Shown in pieces: positions 1 to 6,661 of a DNA stretch of 10,862 bases. A program made the position numbers and the translations under genes. How positions within the stretch are numbered: the stretch's first letter is position 1; every line of letters begins with the position of its first letter. The notes beneath the pieces were generated by a model. The model saw nothing but the letters and a program-made list of their open reading frames with translations. It was not told the origin of the DNA and did not search any database. Source of the DNA: DATFAS01 sp035254305 (GTDB lineage Bacteria > Bacillota > Bacilli > Aneurinibacillales > RAOX-1); the NCBI GenBank assembly GCA_035254305.1, contig DATFAS010000063.1, positions 1 through 10,862 of the forward strand, written 5' to 3'.

Positions 1-466
1 CGAATAATAACATAGACTTGGAATAATAAACTTCCAGTATGCCTGTTGTACCGTGCAGGGTTATTGGTAATCGGTGAATATTTGATGGTTGATTTATCTT
101 TGATTTTGGAATGTAATATCCACTTGTAGGGTTTTGGACTATTTTTAACTGTTGGTTTTCATAGGTGATTTCGTATAATCGATGACCTGTTTCTTCGATA
201 ATATCGATATGTGCGAAATCCACTTGATTTTTTTCTAATTCATTCTTCAATAATCGAGCCTGTTTTTGGTCAATCACATTATCCTCATTTAATGAAGACT
301 CAAAGGTTGTTACTAGGCCCTGGATCAATACATTTTCCGCAGTAAAAAAACTCTTGCCTATGGTCACAAATTGAAAGGTATAAAACACTAAAAACAACAA
401 AAAAAGTGGAAGGGAGGTCAGGATAATAATTTTATTTTTAATCTGCATGTTCTTATACCAGTTCAT
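1..466 (-). CDS. Sensor histidine kinase, N-terminal part (truncated by the window edge)
   Basis: The reverse strand is open without a stop from an ATG at 466 down to base 1, giving 155 codons of a protein whose C-terminal part lies outside the window. The start ATG overlaps the TGA stop of the response regulator as ATGA, the usual sign of translational coupling in a two-component operon. The protein begins MNWYKNMQIKNK, then has one hydrophobic membrane segment at about residues 13-36 (IIILTSLPLFLLFLVFYTF), then a mixed-charge stretch of at least 115 residues that should be the extracytoplasmic sensor region. The second membrane segment, HAMP, HisKA and ATPase domains would lie beyond base 1 and cannot be seen. 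The kinase call therefore rests on operon position and N-terminal topology. By analogy with ArlS-type kinases it would phosphorylate the adjacent regulator in response to an envelope signal, which is inference. Confidence 0.85.
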   Translation of the reverse strand, partial: MNWYKNMQIKNKIIILTSLPLFLLFLVFYTFQFVTIGKSFFTAENVLIQGLVTTFESSLNEDNVIDQKQARLLKNELEKNQVDFAHIDIIEETGHRLYEITYENQQLKIVQNPTSGYYIPKSKINQPSNIHRLPITLHGTTGILEVYYSKSMLLF

Positions 467-1143
467 TTTCTCATCACATATCCTGTTCCACGTACAGTCT
501 CTATATAGTGTTCCTTATTGTTTGAATCCAGTTTATTACGCAAATAACTGACATAAACATCGACAATGTTGGCCTCTACGTCATTTTCATGTCCCCATAC
601 GAGTTCTAGAATCATGTCTCTTGTTAGGACTCGATTGATATTTTTCATAAAAGAGTGTAATAAATCAAATTCTTTTCTAGTTAGGTCAATCGTGTCATCC
701 TGGCGTTTCACGATGCGAGCATCAGGTATTAATTGCAGATCATCATAGGTTAAGGTTAATGTTTCTATTTTTGATTGGACATTCTCAACTCGACGGAGAA
801 TCGTTCGAATTCTAGCTAGTAATTCTTCAATAGCAAATGGTTTGGATATATAATCATCTGCCCCACTGTCTAAACCAGAGATCTTATCAATTACGCTGTC
901 TCGAGCCGTAAGCATAATAATCGGAGTGTTTTTTACCGCACGAACTCTTCTACAAATTTCTATTCCATTGAGAGTTGGCAGCATTAAATCAAGAAGGATC
1001 ATATCCCATTCCTCATTCAATGCAAACTCTAATCCTTCGCGGCCATCCATGGAAACGGTTGCTTCAAAGCCTTCATATTTTAATTCAAGCTCGATAAATC
1101 GGGCAACATTTTTCTCATCTTCAATAATTAACACTCTTCGCAT
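463..1143 (-). CDS. OmpR/PhoB-family response regulator, ArlR-like
   Basis: The product is a 226-residue DNA-binding response regulator. The receiver domain (about 1-120) has the acidic pocket E8/D9, the phospho-acceptor D52 in LLDLMLP, T79 in IIMLTA, and K101 in SKPF. A winged-helix Trans_Reg_C domain (about 130-226) follows, with LTRKEFDLL, the recognition-helix region around VDVYVSYLRNKL, and the closing ETVRGTGYVMRK. Length and wording closely resemble ArlR of staphylococci and YkoG-type regulators of bacilli. The start was set at the ATG at 1143 because GGAGGG lies 7 bases upstream (1151-1156) and MRRVLIIEDE is the normal family N-terminus; an upstream in-frame ATG at 1191 would add 16 atypical residues. 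It is co-transcribed with the overlapping kinase gene and faces away from the RND efflux operon, so control of that operon and of itself is a reasonable inference. The family call is firm; the target is not shown. Confidence 0.95.
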   Translation of the reverse strand: MRRVLIIEDEKNVARFIELELKYEGFEATVSMDGREGLEFALNEEWDMILLDLMLPTLNGIEICRRVRAVKNTPIIMLTARDSVIDKISGLDSGADDYISKPFAIEELLARIRTILRRVENVQSKIETLTLTYDDLQLIPDARIVKRQDDTIDLTRKEFDLLHSFMKNINRVLTRDMILELVWGHENDVEANIVDVYVSYLRNKLDSNNKEHYIETVRGTGYVMRK

Positions 1144-1177
1144 GATGAATCCCTCCTTTACATGGACAGTCTCAATT

Positions 1178-1183
1178 AGTATA
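1178..1183 (-). promoter_or_regulatory. Possible -10 element for the two-component operon
   Basis: On the minus strand TATACT lies 35 bases upstream of the regulator ATG, giving a plausible short leader. No good -35 hexamer is found at 16-18 bases (the sequence there is A/T-rich, near ACTATT), so this is only a candidate, or a promoter that depends on an activator. Confidence 0.3.
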
Positions 1184-1271
1184 AGCCCCAAACCTAAAAA
1201 AATAGTAAAGGAAACATTAAAAGAAGATAAGAAAATAAGTAAGAAATCTCAGGGAGGTTTAATTTATATCT

Positions 1272-1303
1272 AAGGTGAATTTTATTCTTCTTTTTTATAA
1301 TAG
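1272..1303 (+). promoter_or_regulatory. Upstream promoter-like module (AAGGT box plus TATAAT)
   Basis: AAGGTGAATTTTATT is followed by a T-rich spacer and a perfect TATAAT -10 at 1296-1301. No TTGACA-like -35 is present; the AAGGT box sits in its place. The module is nearly repeated at 1454-1484. Transcription from here would begin near 1308 and give the RND gene a leader of about 225 bases. The -10 match is visible; promoter activity is inferred. Confidence 0.4.
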
Positions 1304-1394
1304 TAAATGCTCAACGTTCGAAATTAACCCATTGTCTATGGTCTACAGCAAATCGTAGATTGTTCTGCTGTTATCGTGGACGTTTTGAATTTGA

Positions 1395-1435
1395 ACCTTA
1401 AATTTCCCTTAGAAAATTAGTACAAAATTTAAGGT
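1395..1435. repeat. Inverted repeat, 11-bp arms, candidate operator
   Basis: ACCTTAAATTT at 1395-1405 is the exact reverse complement of AAATTTAAGGT at 1425-1435, with a 19-base centre. The arm centres are 30 bp apart, about three helical turns, which suits binding by a dimeric or cooperative regulator on one face of the DNA. The arms are A/T-rich with no following U-tract, so this is not a terminator. The repeat lies just upstream of the promoter-like module at 1454-1484 and contains the same AAGGT element. Confidence 0.5.
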
Positions 1436-1453
1436 GTGTTTAATATTGTTCTC

Positions 1454-1484
1454 AAGGTAATTTTATTTACTATCGTTATAATAG
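1454..1484 (+). promoter_or_regulatory. Proximal promoter-like module for the RND operon
   Basis: AAGGTAATTTTATT is followed by a perfect TATAAT at 1477-1482. The sequence 17 bases upstream of the -10 is AAGGTA, not TTGACA, which suggests a promoter needing an activator. The start point would be near 1489, about 45 bases before the RND start codon. It matches the module at 1272-1303 at about 24 of 31 aligned bases. Confidence 0.5.
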
Positions 1485-1519
1485 GATTCATACATGGATT
1501 CGTTGCGGTTGTTATATGA

Positions 1520-1531
1520 AAGGAAGTGAGG
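1520..1531 (+). promoter_or_regulatory. Ribosome binding site that decides the RND start
   Basis: AAGGAAGTGAGG gives two overlapping partial Shine-Dalgarno matches. AAGGAAG ends 8 bases before TTG at 1535, a normal spacing, while the in-frame GTG at 1526 lies inside the site itself. TTG is therefore preferred. Confidence 0.55.
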
Positions 1532-1534
1532 AAT

Positions 1535-4500
1535 TTGAATTTATCTAATCTAGCTATTCGGCGTCCTTTAACGATCATGATGATTATTACAGCTATGTTG
1601 ATGTTTGGTGCCATTGCTATACCCAAAATGGCGCTAGAATATTTTCCAGATATGAATATTCCGGTGGCAATGGTGGTCACATCCGTTGATGGAGGGACTC
1701 CCTCCGAAGTAGAAAAATTGGTCACAAAGCCGATCGAGGGAGCTGTCGGTACGGTTTCAAATGTGAAAAGTGTTCAATCTACGAGTATGGAAGGGGCCTC
1801 ACAAGTCATCATCCAGTTTAACTGGGGCGAGAATATTGACCAAGGTGTAACCGATTTACGAGATAAGGTGGATCAAGTACGTGGATCTCTTCCAGACACT
1901 GCTCATTCACCACGTATTCTTAAGTTTGATCCTAATAGTCAATCGATTGTAAATATTGCTCTGACTGGGGACAATGATCCGAATGTGTTAAGAAAGTATG
2001 CAGAAGACAATGTCCAGAAGGCTTTAGAAAGAGTAAATGGAGTAGGTTCGGTTAGTATAACTGGTGGGCAGGATCGTGAAGTGGATGTTATTCTCGATCC
2101 AAATAAAATTCAAGCCTATGGTTTAACCATTGATCAAATTAAGCAAGCATTGTCTTCTACAAATCAGAGTGGGTCCGTTGGTTCTGTTCGAGAAGGCGAT
2201 AGTAAGATGCAAATCCGCGTGCAGGGGGAGTACAAAGATGTATCCCAGATAGGCCGAACTCCGATTCCAACTTCTGGTGGTGCGAGTATTCGCTTAGGTG
2301 ATATTTCAACCATTCAGGATACTCATGCACAGATTACTCAAAAAACAACATATAACGGAAATACGAGTGTGACTCTTGGAATATTGAAAGCAACGGGTGG
2401 AAATACCGTTCAGGTTGTGGATGGTGTGAAGAAGGAATTGCAGAATTTAGAGAAGACCCTGCCTGCTGGTTACAAATTCACTATTTCCTATGATTCCTCT
2501 ACCTTTATTAAGGATTCTGTTTCTGCTGTCGCAGAACACGGTATTCTTGGGGTATTGTGTGCCGTAATGATTCTATACCTGTTCTTAAATAGCGTTAAAT
2601 CAGCTCTCATTGTTTCGATTGTAATGCCGATATCGCTTGTTACTACGTTTGCTTTAATGTATGTTTCTGGCCAAACGTTTAATATTATGTCCCTTAGTGG
2701 ATTAACGCTTGGTATGGGTTCATTAATCGATTTTGCTGTCGTTATCATTGAGAATATCTTTCGTTACCGGCAACGAGGCTATAGTATGCTTGAAGCTGCT
2801 AAGGAGGGGTCTGCTCAAATTGGTACAGCTGTAATGGCTTCTGCCTTAGCACAAATCGTTGTATTTCTTCCAATAACCTTTACCCAAGGTATCGCCGGGA
2901 AAATTTTTGGCCCGTTGGCATTGGCTGTTGTCTTCTCACATGCTGCTGCCCTTATTGTATCGTTTATGCTTGTACCAATGTTAAGCTCTCGTTGGCTAAA
3001 TGAGTTGACTGATGAGGAGATTTATCATTCAGGGACTTATAAGGGACGCAATCCGGTTATCTGGTTTAATATTGGTTTTGAGAAAATGGCACAAGGCTAT
3101 GGTCGACTTCTACATTGGGCATTGAACAACCGCAAGAAGGTGATCGTTGCTACTATATCCCTGTTCGTGGGTGCTGCAGCTTTAGTCCCACATGTCGGTA
3201 TGGAGTTTATGCCAAAATCCGATCAGGGGCAGATTTCAGTTTCCATTAAGATGCCGAATGGAACCGTTTTGGTTGAAACAGAAAAGGTAACTTCTGTTGT
3301 AGAGAACGCAGCTAAATCCTTACCGGAACTTAAAAATTTGGCTATATCCATGGGAAGTGCTGGGGGATATTCTTCAACGAATGCGAGCCAAGAGAATAAA
3401 GCTATAATCACAATCAATTTGGTCGATAAAAAGGAACGAAATAGATCCACCGAACAAGTAACTGAAGAATTACGCAAGACGGTTTCTACTGTTCCCGGTG
3501 CGGAGATTACGGTGAAAGAGTCCGATAATTCGGGAGTATCTTCTGGATCACCTGTACAGATTAGTTTAGCTGGGGATGATTTAGCAACATTAGAGGACAT
3601 CAGTAAGGTAATAGCAAGTGAAGTGACAAAGATTCAAGGGACACGAAATATCCAAAATTCATTGGAGGATACAGTAAGCGAATACGAAATTAAGGTAGAT
3701 CCTGAAAAAGCTGATTTATATGGTCTAACAACATCCCAAATCGTTTCCTTTGTTCGAACAGCATTTAATGGTCAAACAGTGACCAAATATCGGACAGGGA
3801 ATGATGAGATTGATATTAATCTGAAATATCCAGAATCGATTCAATCAGATATCGGATATTTAAATAGTCTGCGCATTACGACTTCAAACGGAGCACAGGT
3901 TGCCTTGACTTCGGTTGCAAGTATTTCGAAACAAGGTGTACCGCAAACCATTCAGCGGGAAGATCAGGAAAGGAAAGCTCAAATCACAAGTGATATCGTT
4001 GGTCGTCCATTGGGAGATGTTATGGCTGATATCCAGAAGAAGTTAAATGCTTTGTCGTTACCACAGGGATATCAAATTAGCTATGGTGGAGATTCGAAGA
4101 ACATGTCAGAATCCTTTAATTCACTTGGGTTAGCCATTATTCTGTCGATTGTTCTGATGTATATGGTCATGGTTGCGCAATTTGAATCACTGTTTAATCC
4201 TTTCATTATTATGTTTTCTATTCCGCCAACATTAATTGGCGTAGTAGTGGGGTTATTTATTACAGGTAAATCATTAAGTATTAATGCGATAACTGGCTAT
4301 ATTCTATTAATTGGTTTAGTAGTTAATAATGCGATTGTGTTGCTAGATTTGGTGAATAGTTTGCGCAAGGATGGCGTAGAACGAAATACTGCGATTATGA
4401 AAGCAGGACCTTCTCGTCTGCGACCAATTATGATGACCACACTCGCAACGATTCTAGCTGTTGTGCCAATTGCTGTTGGGGGCGGATCGGGGAATGAAAG

Positions 4501-4669
4501 TCAAGCACCTATGGCGATTGTTGTAATCTTTGGTTTAAGCTTTTCAACGCTTATTACCTTGGTCTTAGTTCCGGTTGTCTATACCTTATTTGAAGATATT
4601 CGAAACAAAATGAAAAATCGTAGATCCCGTCGAAAAAAGGGAAGGGCAGAAGAGCAGCAGGTCTCATAA
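1535..4669 (+). CDS. RND-family (HAE1/AcrB-like) efflux permease
   Basis: This is a proton-driven inner-membrane exporter of about 1044 residues, the usual RND length, likely for drugs, detergents or lipids. It shows the duplicated RND plan: TM1 (about 10-30, after IRRPLT), a large extracytoplasmic loop, TM2-6 (about 335-490), then TM7 (about 535-552), a second loop, and TM8-12 (about 865-1020). The TM4 signature GSLIDFAVVIIEN keeps the first relay aspartate (D399) but has F400 where AcrB has its second aspartate. TM10 has GLVVNNAIVLLD, with N931 where AcrB has lysine, a common variant in HAE1 relatives. The C-terminus is basic. The start is uncertain: GTG at 1526 is in frame, but its upstream AAAGG is too close, whereas TTG at 1535 has AAGGAAGTGAGG at a proper distance. 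The next gene is its adaptor, 22 bases on. Substrate unknown; SwrC/YerP-like roles are possible. Confidence 0.96.
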   Translation: MNLSNLAIRRPLTIMMIITAMLMFGAIAIPKMALEYFPDMNIPVAMVVTSVDGGTPSEVEKLVTKPIEGAVGTVSNVKSVQSTSMEGASQVIIQFNWGENIDQGVTDLRDKVDQVRGSLPDTAHSPRILKFDPNSQSIVNIALTGDNDPNVLRKYAEDNVQKALERVNGVGSVSITGGQDREVDVILDPNKIQAYGLTIDQIKQALSSTNQSGSVGSVREGDSKMQIRVQGEYKDVSQIGRTPIPTSGGASIRLGDISTIQDTHAQITQKTTYNGNTSVTLGILKATGGNTVQVVDGVKKELQNLEKTLPAGYKFTISYDSSTFIKDSVSAVAEHGILGVLCAVMILYLFLNSVKSALIVSIVMPISLVTTFALMYVSGQTFNIMSLSGLTLGMGSLIDFAVVIIENIFRYRQRGYSMLEAAKEGSAQIGTAVMASALAQIVVFLPITFTQGIAGKIFGPLALAVVFSHAAALIVSFMLVPMLSSRWLNELTDEEIYHSGTYKGRNPVIWFNIGFEKMAQGYGRLLHWALNNRKKVIVATISLFVGAAALVPHVGMEFMPKSDQGQISVSIKMPNGTVLVETEKVTSVVENAAKSLPELKNLAISMGSAGGYSSTNASQENKAIITINLVDKKERNRSTEQVTEELRKTVSTVPGAEITVKESDNSGVSSGSPVQISLAGDDLATLEDISKVIASEVTKIQGTRNIQNSLEDTVSEYEIKVDPEKADLYGLTTSQIVSFVRTAFNGQTVTKYRTGNDEIDINLKYPESIQSDIGYLNSLRITTSNGAQVALTSVASISKQGVPQTIQREDQERKAQITSDIVGRPLGDVMADIQKKLNALSLPQGYQISYGGDSKNMSESFNSLGLAIILSIVLMYMVMVAQFESLFNPFIIMFSIPPTLIGVVVGLFITGKSLSINAITGYILLIGLVVNNAIVLLDLVNSLRKDGVERNTAIMKAGPSRLRPIMMTTLATILAVVPIAVGGGSGNESQAPMAIVVIFGLSFSTLITLVLVPVVYTLFEDIRNKMKNRRSRRKKGRAEEQQVS

Positions 4670-4691
4670 AAGTCGAAAAGGAGGAGCATTC

Positions 4692-5999
4692 ATGCGTCGA
4701 AATGCAAAATTAGGTTTATCAATGGCCTTGCTTCTTTCTGTCACCCTGATGGGGTGCGGAAAGAATAATCAACCCGCAAATGCCTCGGAAGCAAGTACAG
4801 TGCCGGTTCAAGTGGCAGTTGTGCAAAAAGGGAATGTAAATCCGAATGCAGGGCTGACTGGAAAATTAGCTCCGATTGAAGAAGTGGATGTTGTACCGAA
4901 GATTAATGCGAAAATTCAAAATTTGAATGTTATCCTCGGTCAGCATGTGGATCAAGGTGATATTTTGTTCGCCTTAGATCCAACGGATTTGGAACATTCA
5001 TTTAAGCAAAGTGAAGCAGCTTTGCAGGTATCCCTATCAAGTTTAAAACAAACTCAAACGAATTCTACTAAAAGTATAGATCAGGCGAACAATGATGTGA
5101 ATCAGTCCGCAGGTAATATAGAAGAGTTAAAAAATGCTCTGTCACAAGCGCAGCAAGCCTTGATAGATGCTCAAACGAACGAACAGCGTACCAAGCTATT
5201 ATTTGATTCTGGGGCAGCTACACAGGCTGAATTGGATAAAGCTCAAACACAGCTATTAAACGCCCAAACTGGACTGAATTCAGCTCAGGTTAAACTTAAA
5301 AATGCGAGTCAATCTTATGAAAATGCCAAATCCATGTTGAGTCTTGTGAATCAAAAGTCGGATATAGATGTGGCTCAGGCTAATGTATCTCAAGCAAGAG
5401 TTAATCTTCAGAATGCACAAGAACAACTGGCAAATGCTACCGTTACGGCACCAATTTCTGGTTTTGTGTCAAAAGTTTCCGGAGCAACTGGACAGATGGC
5501 CACTTCACAAACAGCTGTAGTGACACTTGTCAACACGGATACTTTATTAGTGAAAGCAAATTTGTCTGAAAACGAAGTGAAGACTGTCAAAATAGGGGAT
5601 CAAGTGGATGTTTTCATTCCTGCCGTTAATCAGACTGTTAAGGCACCTATACGTTCTATTAGCCCTACTATGGATTCACAATTAAAGGCTTACCCAATGG
5701 AAGTGGCCATAGCCAATGATAAGAATGAATTCCAAGCAGGTATGGTTGCACAAGTGAAGTTACCATCACCAGATCAAAATCAGTCTTTAGTTGTCCCTAG
5801 AAATGCCGTCATTGAAGATCAAGGGAAGAAATTTGTTTTCACAGTTGTGAATGATGAAGTGAAAAAGATGGAGATAACGACTGGAATAGAAACAAGTGAT
5901 AACTCTGAAGTAAAGAGTGGCCTGTCTGAAAACGATAAAGTTGTTGTTCGTGGTCAAACGCTTTTAAAAGAGGGATCAAAGGTCCAGGTGGAAGAATAA
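4692..5999 (+). CDS. RND efflux adaptor lipoprotein (membrane-fusion protein, HlyD/AcrA family)
   Basis: A 435-residue adaptor partners the RND permease. The N-terminus is a lipoprotein signal, RRNAKLGLSMALLLSVTLMGC, with lipobox L19-M-G-C22, so the mature protein should be anchored on the outer face of the cytoplasmic membrane. Residues about 50-97 form the first lipoyl half. Residues about 98-249 are a long Gln/Ala/Asn-rich coiled-coil hairpin with its turn near 171-178. The second lipoyl half (ATVTAPISGFV) begins near 249, then come a beta-barrel (about 280-350) and a membrane-proximal domain to the end. The hairpin tip has R166, L170 and T177, with the spacing of the AcrA RLS motif (R128/L132/S139), Thr replacing Ser. 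The ATG at 4692 has AGGAGG 7 bases upstream and follows the permease stop by 22 bases, so they form one operon. Permease-first order is less usual than adaptor-first. Confidence 0.95.
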   Translation: MRRNAKLGLSMALLLSVTLMGCGKNNQPANASEASTVPVQVAVVQKGNVNPNAGLTGKLAPIEEVDVVPKINAKIQNLNVILGQHVDQGDILFALDPTDLEHSFKQSEAALQVSLSSLKQTQTNSTKSIDQANNDVNQSAGNIEELKNALSQAQQALIDAQTNEQRTKLLFDSGAATQAELDKAQTQLLNAQTGLNSAQVKLKNASQSYENAKSMLSLVNQKSDIDVAQANVSQARVNLQNAQEQLANATVTAPISGFVSKVSGATGQMATSQTAVVTLVNTDTLLVKANLSENEVKTVKIGDQVDVFIPAVNQTVKAPIRSISPTMDSQLKAYPMEVAIANDKNEFQAGMVAQVKLPSPDQNQSLVVPRNAVIEDQGKKFVFTVVNDEVKKMEITTGIETSDNSEVKSGLSENDKVVVRGQTLLKEGSKVQVEE

Positions 6000-6012
6000 A
6001 ATATGAGAAAGG

Positions 6013-6033
6013 CTATAGAGATGATCTCTATAG
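6013..6033. repeat. Near-perfect palindrome just after the adaptor gene
   Basis: CTATAGAGAT and ATCTCTATAG are exact reverse complements around one central G. As RNA this could fold as a 9-bp stem with a TGA loop, 13 bases after the adaptor stop. No T-run follows, so it is not an intrinsic terminator; it could be an operator or a stabilising 3' hairpin. Confidence 0.55.
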
Positions 6034-6076
6034 AATATCGTAAAGTTAGCTGGGACTGCACTCTCTTCCTGAAATC

Positions 6077-6104
6077 TTCAACATTGTAAATTTTTTGCTA
6101 TGAT
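6077..6104 (+). promoter_or_regulatory. Weak possible extended -10 promoter
   Basis: TGCTATGAT (-10 hexamer 6099-6104, with TGn extension) has TTCAAC 16 bases upstream as a poor -35. A transcript from it would begin near 6111 and meet the terminator at 6125-6146 almost at once. It may be chance or a relic. Confidence 0.25.
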
Positions 6105-6124
6105 ACGGAGTTTTTCTTAATTTC

Positions 6125-6146
6125 AAACCGCCAAAGGGCGGTTTTT
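6125..6146 (+). terminator. Intrinsic terminator of the RND-adaptor operon
   Basis: AAACCGCC (6125-6132) pairs with GGCGGTTT (6137-6144) around an AAAG loop, and the T-run continues to 6146. It lies about 125 bases after the adaptor stop, with no gene between, so it probably ends that transcript and insulates the riboswitch unit. Confidence 0.85.
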
Positions 6147-6214
6147 CCTATGCTAGGTGAATGGGCCTCCATAAAAGATTCATATTTTCCTCACTTTAGG
6201 CCTTAAGTAGTCTG

Positions 6215-6243
6215 TTGAACTTGGGAGGATTTTACTATATGAT
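6215..6243 (+). promoter_or_regulatory. Sigma-A-type promoter for the riboswitch transcript
   Basis: TTGAAC (6215-6220) and TATGAT (6238-6243) are separated by exactly 17 bases, close to the vegetative consensus. The predicted start near 6250 is just a few bases before the aptamer, which is the layout expected for a riboswitch leader. No flagellar sigma-D-like elements are seen here. Confidence 0.75.
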
Positions 6244-6254
6244 AAAGGTAACAG

Positions 6255-6340
6255 AATCGATAAAGGCAAACTCATTCGAAAGGTGAGGACGCAAAGCCAC
6301 GGGTCTAAAGTTTAGTCTATGACAGCCGGGTTGCCGAATA
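6255..6340 (+). ncRNA. Cyclic-di-GMP-I (GEMM-I) riboswitch aptamer
   Basis: The conserved GEMM-I core is visible in order: AAAGGCAAAC (6262-6271); the P2 hairpin with a GAAA tetraloop at 6278-6281 between CTCATTC and GGTGAG; GGACGCAAAGCCACGGGTCTA (6287-6306 and on); a P3 arm closing with CAGCCGGG; and GTTGCCGA (6330-6337). The GNRA loop and its receptor-side sequence in P3 suit the known tertiary docking. P1 appears short, with TCG (6257-6259) facing CGA (6335-6337). The aptamer binds c-di-GMP and, from the terminator immediately downstream, controls transcription of the small ORF and chemoreceptor. The family often precedes motility, chemotaxis and adhesion genes, which fits. The class call comes from motif recognition; no covariance model was run. 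Confidence 0.95.
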
Positions 6341-6395
6341 GCATAAATAATTTGAAGGCTATTCCATGTAATGTATTGCTAGGAATAGCCTTTTT
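6336..6395 (+). terminator. Riboswitch expression platform: terminator with competing antiterminator
   Basis: AAGGCTATTCC (6355-6365) pairs with GGAATAGCCTT (6382-6392) around a 16-base loop, followed by T to 6395: an intrinsic terminator. The left arm can instead pair through GCTATTC (6358-6364) with GAATAGC (6336-6342), a 7-bp antiterminator. GAATAGC overlaps the 3' side of aptamer P1 (6335-6337). If ligand binding holds P1, the antiterminator is blocked and transcription stops, so c-di-GMP would switch the downstream genes off. The pairings are visible; the direction of control is inferred. Confidence 0.85.
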
Positions 6396-6463
6396 GCGTC
6401 TGAAGTTGCACCAAAAATAATGAATGATAAGGCCAAAATTACAAATGGAATGGTTGGTTATGT

Positions 6464-6661
6464 ATGATTTTTAAGGAAAAGTTCAGTCGGTGGATTCAAA
6501 CGAACTATCTTATCCAAATAAGACAAATCGATCAGCGTGTGATTATTGGACGATTAATTGAATACAACGAGGAAAATAGGATAATTCTAGTTTATCATGA
6601 GGATGAAAAGCAAGTGTATAGTATCAAATTAGGCGAAATATATGAAATAAAACCAACTTGA
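6464..6661 (+). CDS. Small uncharacterised protein (65 aa), possible small beta-barrel fold
   Basis: I do not recognise this family with confidence. The 65-residue product has a basic amphipathic start (MIFKEKFSRWIQTNY) and then alternating beta-like strands with the pattern VIIGRLIEYNEENRIILVYHEDEKQVYSIKLGEIYEI. That rhythm recalls SH3-like or Sm-like small barrels and the C-terminal part of YolD-like proteins, a weak resemblance only. There is no signal peptide, membrane segment or cysteine. The ATG at 6464 is the only in-frame start nearby, and its ribosome site is poor (only GGAATGG about 10 bases upstream). It is the first gene after the c-di-GMP riboswitch and lies 80 bases before the chemoreceptor gene, with no terminator seen between, so co-regulation is likely. 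Codon use resembles the neighbours, which supports it being real. Confidence 0.65.
   Translation: MIFKEKFSRWIQTNYLIQIRQIDQRVIIGRLIEYNEENRIILVYHEDEKQVYSIKLGEIYEIKPT

Larger units (their letters stand above)
1144..1534. other. Divergent intergenic region between the two-component system and the RND operon
   Basis: This 391-base A/T-rich stretch has no convincing gene; the open frames crossing it are short and lack family sense. It contains the regulator's ribosome site (1151-1156), two similar plus-strand promoter-like modules (1272-1303 and 1454-1484), an 11-bp inverted repeat (1395-1405 with 1425-1435), and small potential hairpins near 1340-1373 (for example ACAGCA with TGCTGT). The pentamer AAGGT occurs at 1272, 1431 and 1454 and, inverted, at 1395, so it may be the core of a regulator-binding site. 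Confidence 0.7.

Noticed and set aside
1144..1191. Sixteen-residue N-terminal extension of the response regulator
   Set aside because: The regulator's strong GGAGGG site would lie inside the extension, and MRRVLIIEDE is the normal receiver N-terminus.
926..1273. Plus-strand ORF of 115 codons opposite the response regulator
   Set aside because: It mirrors the receiver-coding strand, has Ser/Arg-rich shadow composition and no ribosome site.
3223..3600. Minus-strand ORF of 125 codons inside the RND permease gene
   Set aside because: It lies wholly within a conserved coding region; no family resemblance or ribosome site.
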